Assembly (NCBI GenBank): GCA_016617855.1
Contig: JAECUM010003632.1
Coordinates: 1 to 64,000, forward strand
Origin: Megalonaias nervosa
Taxonomy: Eukaryota; Mollusca; Bivalvia; Unionida; Unionidae
DNA length: 64,000 nucleotides
Direction: 5' to 3'
A program made the translations under genes and the position numbers. The notes beneath the pieces were generated by a model. That model worked only from the letters and a program-made list of their open reading frames with translations. It was not told where the DNA came from and made no database searches. Of the stretch, positions 53,001-62,000 are shown in pieces (the stretch's first letter is position 1; the number at the start of each line of letters is the position of its first letter).

Positions 53001-56000
53001 AGGAACTTTGTCATCTTGTTTTAGTTGTAAATTTTCATTACATGTATTCTTTTTTCTTTTCTTTTTCAAGACTGTCTTTGTCTCATGTACTGCTTTCTAA
53101 TGAGATTGTATTGTGCAGTGGTGAAAATTAGTTTGTCTTTGCAAGATTAGGCCAAACAAATATTTGTGTTTCTGGTTGCACTGGTTTTAAAATTAGAGTC
53201 AGCAGGTCATGTTTTCTTCAACATTATTTATATTTAATGTGATATTTTATGTTATTTCTTTTAACATGGGCAGAAAAAAGTGCTAGGGTCAGCAGTGAGA
53301 AACAGGGACACAGTTTTTTGTTTGGCCTTAAAATGTATTCCATTCTTCAATATACTTTGGAATTTTTCCTTGCCCAGAATGGAAATAGTAGCTAAATGAA
53401 CCAATGGAATTTTACATGAAACTAAATTAATAACTGCTGACACTTCACTTAACCCTGGCCAGACTAACAACTGTCAACTGGCACTAGTAATGCAGTTTTG
53501 TATATACCTGCAGCACTTATTTTATTTAGACACGATTTATTGTCATGAAAATGTATGAGTTCAATTTCGATTCAGAGAGAGCAGAATTTCACATGCTTGT
53601 GTCATTTATTACTTTGTATCATATCAGAGTTTATTGGTTTGTGGGCACCTTCCTTCAGCCATGTGCTCATGAAACTCCATGTTTTAGGTAACCATGTTTA
53701 TCAGTTATACCATTTTAGTAATAACATTGCACCCCTCCATAAATATTCTCTTGCCTTGCAATAAACAAGTTTTGTTTCAGTTAAAACATCAATGTCAGTT
53801 ACATTCAGTTGTTACAGATATGCACATATTTACGAGGTAGTTATATACTTTCCATGTATGAAAGGCAAAGATTTAAAAGTCATAATGTAAGGTACTATGA
53901 TGTACATGCCGACGCAAAGGTGCTTCAGTTTCAGCAGGTCATCTGAGTTCATTTGTAAAGGATTTCTATACGGTTTGGGTCAAGTTGTGTTTGATGATGT
54001 CACTGGAACAGGACCGTTCACCTAATTTGCTTGTATAGACAGGACCAAGATCTGATGCAGGGATTATAGTTGTATTGCTTGTTGTGTTGCTACCATACTA
54101 GTTTGAAGCTGAAATGACATTACTATTCTTTATTCAGTTCTGGACAAGTCACATGAAAGAAAACAGGGCATTTAGCTGAAATAGAATTGTAGAGCATCTA
54201 GTGTTCACACAGTTACTGGTAGTTCCTTTACAAATATTTCCATCTCCTTGTCTCTCTGTTGAGGTATCAATGTTATTAAGTTCATCAAGAAAAGATAAAG
54301 AAGAGAGCAGACTGAAGAGAAAAGAGAACAGTTTGAACATGCTAAAGGAAATACTTTTTTAGCTAAATGTATGAAATTAGCATACATGTAGGCTGTTCAT
54401 TTCACTCACAAATGTTGTTACTACTTGTAATTAGTTTTACTCATGCAGAATGGAGAAATTTTACATGCCATATAAATGAAGCTAACTTGCATGTGCTGTA
54501 AGCTAAATATATCACAAGGTTTAAATCAATGCATAATTTTGTTTTGGTTTTGTATTGTAGGTGTTTCTTATAATCCTTGGAAGGAAACAATTTCCATGTC
54601 CAGTTTAAAATCCCCATAATTTTAAGAATGTGAACGTTGTAATTGTCAATAATATCCAAGTCATTTGATAATCAAATGTTGCAATGTGTACATTTTGATA
54701 ATAGAACAATTTTTTAATGGTGAGTTTATAAGAATTAGTTTCTCCTTAATTTGGCTTGCATTAACCAATAATTAGAGTATGACACTTGACTCATCCTCTT
54801 GACAGTTCAGCAATGGTTTCAGTGATCCCATTTTATTGAATGGTAGTACAACTGTATGTATAATATACTTCATTATAAGGCATTTTCACTGTAAGATGAA
54901 ATTCTTTATGGTTTATATGGACAGCATAATAAATAAACAAAACTACAAATGTGTTTGTTCTAGAATGGGCAGAAAGAACAAGTTTGATAACGGCATTGGA
55001 ATATGTTGAGGCTCCCCCATTATCCCCAGTGGCAAAATCATTCTTTTTCACCCAGTATGGCTGCATTTATTACAATTAAAATTGTGTGTTGACATTTTGA
55101 ATAATTTTTAAAATGTATTGCAATAAATCATTCCCAATATTTTATATGTGGACTAGTATTGAATATTTCAAGTATTTCAAGACTGGGTATGCAACAGAGA
55201 AATTTTAGATGTGATAGAGAATCAAAGATTGAACATCTATATCGAACATGAGATCAGCCATGTAAGATTAAATGGGTATGTAACAGTGGAAGAAATGAAC
55301 ATAGTTTTATCTGATAAACCTTTGTATGCTAATTAACAGAATGTTAAATTCTTTTCTTTCCGTTACATTGGTTTAGCTTCCAGGAATTCAATACATCGAG
55401 CATACAGATGGGACAAGTCATCTCATAAATGCATTAAGAATCCTTTTATTTAACCGAATTTACATGTTTGCCAACCTTGAAAATAAGTTTTTCAATTCAT
55501 ACCTATAATTTTTCCTGATTTTATAGATAAGCTTCGCAATCTGTAGTCACATAGGGAGCATTGTATTATGAAACTCCCTATGGAAACTAAATAAGTGTTA
55601 GTGATCCAGTAGTAGTAGTTACACAGCCTTTGTCTTGCTGACTAGAATTTTTTAAAAAACTGAACAAAGAAAACAATTGTGTGAAACAATGTTATGTATA
55701 TTTAATCTATATTGTGTAGTTAACTTTTGTAAATGATTGTAAATTGTAATTGAGATTATGATCACTTGTAAAAAGAATGTTTACATAGAATTTGAGATCA
55801 AAGCCAGTCTTATTTACAATTAGACAGGGGTTTTCCATTGGATTGCTTCACATCCTGTAGGTCAAGTGAAAATGTGTATAAATAGGGATTTGATCAGTCC
55901 TTTTTAAGATTAGTCTGTGGGAATCCATTTGTGATCAGAGGTTTTTGAAATCATATAATTCAAGAGGAATTATTTTAAATATTCACAAGGAAGAAATATA

Positions 56001-59000
56001 TTGACAAAATCAAAGTAAAGTAGCATTTAGGAAGGTTCCACATAAATGAAGATAAAGAAAATTTTGAACATTGATTAAATACAAATAATTGATTTTTCAT
56101 TTAGTTGTATGGTTATATTTACTTGTAATTCCTCTCAAAAGTGTTGCCTTGGGTACTTGTGTCTATTGCTATTCAAGTAAATATACTTTATCAAATTGCA
56201 AAAAAAATTTAGATAGTGAAATTTACAAAGGTTGTGTTTCTATTTGTAGATGTATTCTTACGTGTAATGCAAAAGAGTAAATTTGCACAATTTAATGATT
56301 TAAAAATATTTTTAACTATTTTCTTAAAAAATGTTATGCAGATTCCCTTGCCATTACGCTAATGAAGGAACAATTAATGCTTCTTTGTAGGTATGAAAAT
56401 GATGCGTCCCAATCTCAGATGAAAATTACCAGAAACTCGCACTATGTAAAAGAGGACGTTGCTGAGGAGGATATTGAGATGCCAGTGGAGTTACCTCCAG
56501 AACAACAACGAAAAACTATCAGAGAGAGAATACAGGTGAAATGAATTTCTCTGTCGAGGATATTTTGTCAAAATCCTATACACATTGGGTTGGGAGACAA
56601 TTCTTTATTGTACGACGTCAGAAAAGTAGATTTTCTAATTTAACAGCAGTATTACAGCAGTTGTCAATATAACCCTACTACCTCCTCAGGGATGCAAGTC
56701 CCCTCATCCAAGCTCATGATTTCAGCTTCCCATTAGATAGAACCCAGAACCAGTCTGGCTATACATCATAGGTTTATGCAGTATACTCTTCCTCTCTTTA
56801 TTGGATGCTCATAGCATCAAGATATCATTTTAACTTAGAAAATTGTCTTAATTTATGTGTTTTGATACGTTTTTCGGGAATTTTAATTGAAATTTGTTTA
56901 TTGATTGATAATCTCCTTAGTCCTTGCAAGGTTTTGTTTTTATAGGCCTGTTAGTATTGGTGATTTTTATTGCACTATTTTAATTATTTGTGCTCTTTGT
57001 AATTTTACCTGGTGTAGGATATGTTTCATCTCCTGTCATAGTTGCTGACTATATTAATATTTGCTTCATCAGAAATCCATTATGTCCATTTCTTGGACGA
57101 GTTCTTCTACTCAAGTGTGGTTCTGACATTTAATTTCCTTGTTTAAGGAATCATCACTTTGTAGGTACTTGCATTGACTGCACTAATTCATGCATTTAAA
57201 TCATTTTACGGGTGATGCTCAGTTTACGACACAGATGTGTTCCTGAGGTTATGGCATAAATCAATATTTACCTCGATTGAAAATAATGTAACTGCACGTA
57301 TGTGAGCTGTGCACCAGTCAAAGCATTAGCATAAATAGAACATCTCCTATATTGTACAGCATCATCAGTATATTTCTGAATATCTAATAGCTATGCAGTA
57401 CTGTGTTACATTTTTGTGTGAAATAATTTTTGCACAGATCTCTAGTTACTATTATAATAGGCAGTACTAGGGCAGTACTTCCTTAATTGTTGCATTAAAA
57501 GTACACACTTTGGCAGTATTAGGACTATTATTTTAGATTGCTACATTAATAATTATTGCTTTAAAACAAATTTACCCCAAAAAATATATTCCATACACAG
57601 GCAAGCATGAGATATAATTAGGTTAAAAAAATGTAACGATTATGCCAAAAATGTAATGGTTGGCATGAATGCATTACATCTCTTGACTTATTGAGACAGA
57701 GCCCATACTCTCCTGGAATAAAAAAATGTTGTTGTTGTTGTTATGGGGCTTAATGCCATTTTTCAGCACACGATAGGCTATACATGGCGGCCAGTATTAA
57801 TGGTGGAGGAAGAAACTGGGAAATCCGCGGAAAGAACCACCGACCCATGAGAAGCTACTGGCAAGCTTTCTCACATATCCACATTCGCCGAATCTCAGAC
57901 TCGAACCAACGCAGACAGAGGTGAGATGGCAGTGATCCGTAACGGACAGTGCTTTAGACCACTCGGTCCCCCACCCCCACCCCCACCCCGAAAAATTGTT
58001 AAAGCTACGTTAAAAACCCAAATCATATCACACATCACACAAATCTGTAGTGCTTTACCAATTTAAAGAGTAGAATGTGAGTGATGTGTACTACAGCACT
58101 CAGGTTAAGCACATTGCAGAATTTATGGATTTGATCATTCAGTTAAAGTTAGACATGTAGACTAGTGAAAGTGAGTGCTGTATATAAAAATAATTTGTCA
58201 GTTTGTATTCTGGTATTAATCCAGATGGAATTGTAACATAAATTGTAACATCTGCAGGTGTGTGTTAGCAGCAAAAAATCCAATGTTGTAACATTTGCAG
58301 GTGCGTGTTAGTAGCAAAAAATCCAGTGTTGTAACATCTGCATGTGCGTGTTAGTAGCAAAAAATCCAATGTTGTAACATCTGCAGGTGCATGTTAGCAG
58401 CAAAAAATCCAATGCTATAACATCTGCAGGTGCGTGTTAGTAGCAAAAAATCCAATGTACATGCATATCAAGTATGGATCTTGGGGCATGCTCAAAGCTC
58501 ATACACAGGACCATTACGTGGTGTCATCACTCTCTGTTTATGTATCAAATATTGCCTCACAGATGCTGATATTTTATCTCTACCCAACAAGTTTGTGTTA
58601 AGTTGAATTGAGCACATGAGGCCATGCATGTGGTATCAGCTTCAGTACTACTCATGAATCATGTATTACCCAAGTTCCATGCCAACAAAAACATGCAGGG
58701 TCATGGTATTAATACTTTCAGGTCATGGAGACTGTTTTCTTAAGGCAGCATTACTAAATGTGTAAACGATGTTTTTTTTTCTACTTTGTATTGTTTAAAC
58801 AGGAGTTGCAAGAGCTTGTGAATCAGGAGCAGAGTGTTATCATGCAGACAAGTAATGCCCTCAACCAGTGCTGTTCTGACAGTTCTGCTTTTGCTGGCTC
58901 CTCCGAGCAGGTGGAGTGTCATCGACTCCTTCTGGTGTCATGTGAGTATCTGTCTTCATTTTCAAAGATCTTATGAGTGTAAATCTTTAAACTTTGGTAT

Positions 59001-62000
59001 TGGTGGTGCTCTACAGTTACATATGTTGCATTTTGTTAAGGCTAAGTAAACTAGATGCAAGATCACTTCATTAATATGGCTGGATCTCCTACATAATTAC
59101 AATATCTTGATTAAATATATTTACCAACAATGATTATCTAATTGAGCTTGTTACCACTCTGGAAGCCACATCTAATCCAATTTTCATCCAACCTGGAATA
59201 TAGATATATATGATCAAAGTATCACATGAGTTTGGGAATGAGCTAAAGATCCACACATGTTAATCAATGATCTTGCTTGGCTTAGCTTGTTACCATTCTA
59301 GAGACTATTTTTCATCCCGTTTTGATCAGTCTTGGTGAATAAGTTTAAATCATCAAGAGCAAGATCCATGCATTTTAAGGAAGTGATCTTGCATCTTGGT
59401 TGTGACTTTTGCTTACCAGTTGATCTTTATCATGAAGATGGCCAATGAGTTTTATTATGATAAAAAAATATACATGTATTAATGGGATGATCTGATTGGC
59501 TGAGCTTCTAGTAAGATCAGATTTGGGAAATAGGCAATTATCATGAAGATGTTGGACAAGTTTTATTATGTGAAACTTCTCAATATTTTTGAGGTGATCT
59601 TGCATCTGATTAGCTGCTGGTTCTTTTACCATTCTGGAGACTTTTTTTGGAAGAATTTTGATCAAACATGGTAAATACGTTTATCAAGATCCCAGATGCT
59701 TATATTCATGAGAGTGGTTAAATTTCTGATCAGAACTTGATCAAACTTGATAAGATTTTTGGTATTATCAGGATGAGTTTGATTATGTGGAAAATCTACA
59801 CATATTGATGATGTAGTTATGTATCTGATTGAGATTGTTACCATTCTGGATACTGAATTTCATTTGAGTGTTGCTCGAACTAAATAAACCTATATCATCG
59901 TCTTAAGTTCTGTAGTAAGTGGGATCTTTGCATATTGATGACATGATCTTCATATGATTGGATGTGCTTGTTACCCCCTATAGAGCTAGAGATTATATTT
60001 CTCAAGCAATTTCAGTATAACTTGGTAAATAGGTTTATTATCAAGATGGATGAGTTTGATTTTGTTCTAGAGGCTATGCATATTTATTATGTCTATATCT
60101 TTGGAATCAATTCTTATAAGACTGTTCTAAAACAAGTCAAATGTAAGGTTTGGGACATAGTTTCCATAGGGTTGTTCTTTCAACACTACATAATCCTCTT
60201 TTGTAAAATGGTCAGCTGTATAGTTATGTAAGCCAGGTGAGTGATATTGAGGTTAGTTTGGCTCAAGTTGGGCCCAAAGAAACTTATTTTCACTTGAAAG
60301 ACCATTTTATTTTGCCTCATTCTTAAATGATATTACACATAATATCAGTAAAGTGTGAATCAAAGAAGGTAACGTAGTTAATAATTTTGACAATGAAAAT
60401 CTTTAATAATTTTAGCACTTAGTTTCAGGAATATGTGGAAGTAAATTGTACTAGAGGTAGATTTTTTAAAATTCTAATAAAAATTTGTTGTACATTTTTC
60501 CATATTCAGCCTTTAATTATAAATTATATGACTGATTTGCCATTATTCATCATCAGTTCATACATCTATTACACAGCTCTTAACTCTTTTGATAATGCAG
60601 TAATTGTGAACATTTATAAATTGTTCTAACTTGTCAGGTCAGAAACGTCAAGCATACTTGACAGAAGTCCAGCGTATGAAGGAAACTGGCAGATTAGATC
60701 CACCTGGCCATGGTCCCAAAGGGTCCTTCACAATTAGTGATATCAGACTACCACTGAAGAAAGAATTTGTTCAAAAAATTGGAACAGCCTCAGGTAAGAT
60801 TATTATTTGGGCAGATTTTGCTGCTACTAGGTTCATGATTGTGTTTCATAATTTTTGTTATGCCCACCTTAGTGGAAAAGCATGATATGGTATTCATTTT
60901 TTCAGCGTTGGCAGCAACATGTTTGGCAAGGTTTTTGTTCAGAGTTTTTAATGCGAGTATGATGTACTTGCAGATCCTTGTCCTTTTAGTTTTACACCAG
61001 AACACTAAAACATTTCTTGCAGTATGTGATTGGTTCTGAATCATAATGATGCAGATCTGATCACTAACATATCAGCACTTTCGTGAAGGAGTTCGAAAAC
61101 AAGGCCATTGAGATTGGAGTTAAGTCAGTTTGTCATTGCTTGCATTTTTTGTGTACTTAATTAGGCTTATGAGCAGTAACTGGTTCCATCAGCTTGAAAT
61201 TATAATTTGCCAGAAGCCAGTTTGGGCTCTAATTCAACATTATTCATTAACATCAACTTAAAACAATAACAACTGTATAACAAGTCTCACTGAAAATTGA
61301 AAGTTCATTTTCATTTTCTGGATATAATTCATCATCAGTCCTAGGTCCATCACCCTAGTCTCTTCCCTTGTGTTTTTTGGTCCAACATAATGTATACCAA
61401 CAACCTAATAGATATTAGATGTTATTTGGTATAATTCTGGATTATTGAATGAGTTGGCCAACATGAACATTTCCAGTTATGAATACTTGTCTCATACCCA
61501 TACTCTTTTGTTGCCGGTATTGAAATCAGTGTTAGGGGCCAGTAGAGCAGACTAGTTTGACATGTGCAAAGACTATTGACAGTAATCACCCTAATTCACA
61601 TGATGCGTGGAACAACACTTATCAGCTTTTGCTGCAAGCATTTATTAGACCTTGTTAAGTGAAGGATGTAGGTAGGTATTCAGTTAACACAATAAACAGA
61701 GCTTGGTGTTTTATTTGATGGATCTGACACAGTTGTTTGCTGTTACCATAGCAACTGGTGGAAATGTTCACTGCTCTAACAGATTAGTGACAAATGGGAT
61801 TTTAGTGATTAACTGGCAAAATCACTAACCTCTTGTTAGCAGATTAGTATTACTTTTCAAGCCCTGTTGGTGTCTTTATTTGGGCAGTGACTGATACATA
61901 TACAAGTGAATTTTGACCAGACATTGTATTAAATTGCAATCCAAGAAACAAGTTTTAAGATCAGATGTCTTGGCTTGTTCTTTTTGCTGTGCTGGGTTAT

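Noticed and set aside
58244..58458. Regular short repeats resembling a CRISPR array
   Set aside because: Units are head-to-tail with no spacers, and the context is an animal intron; it is a minisatellite.
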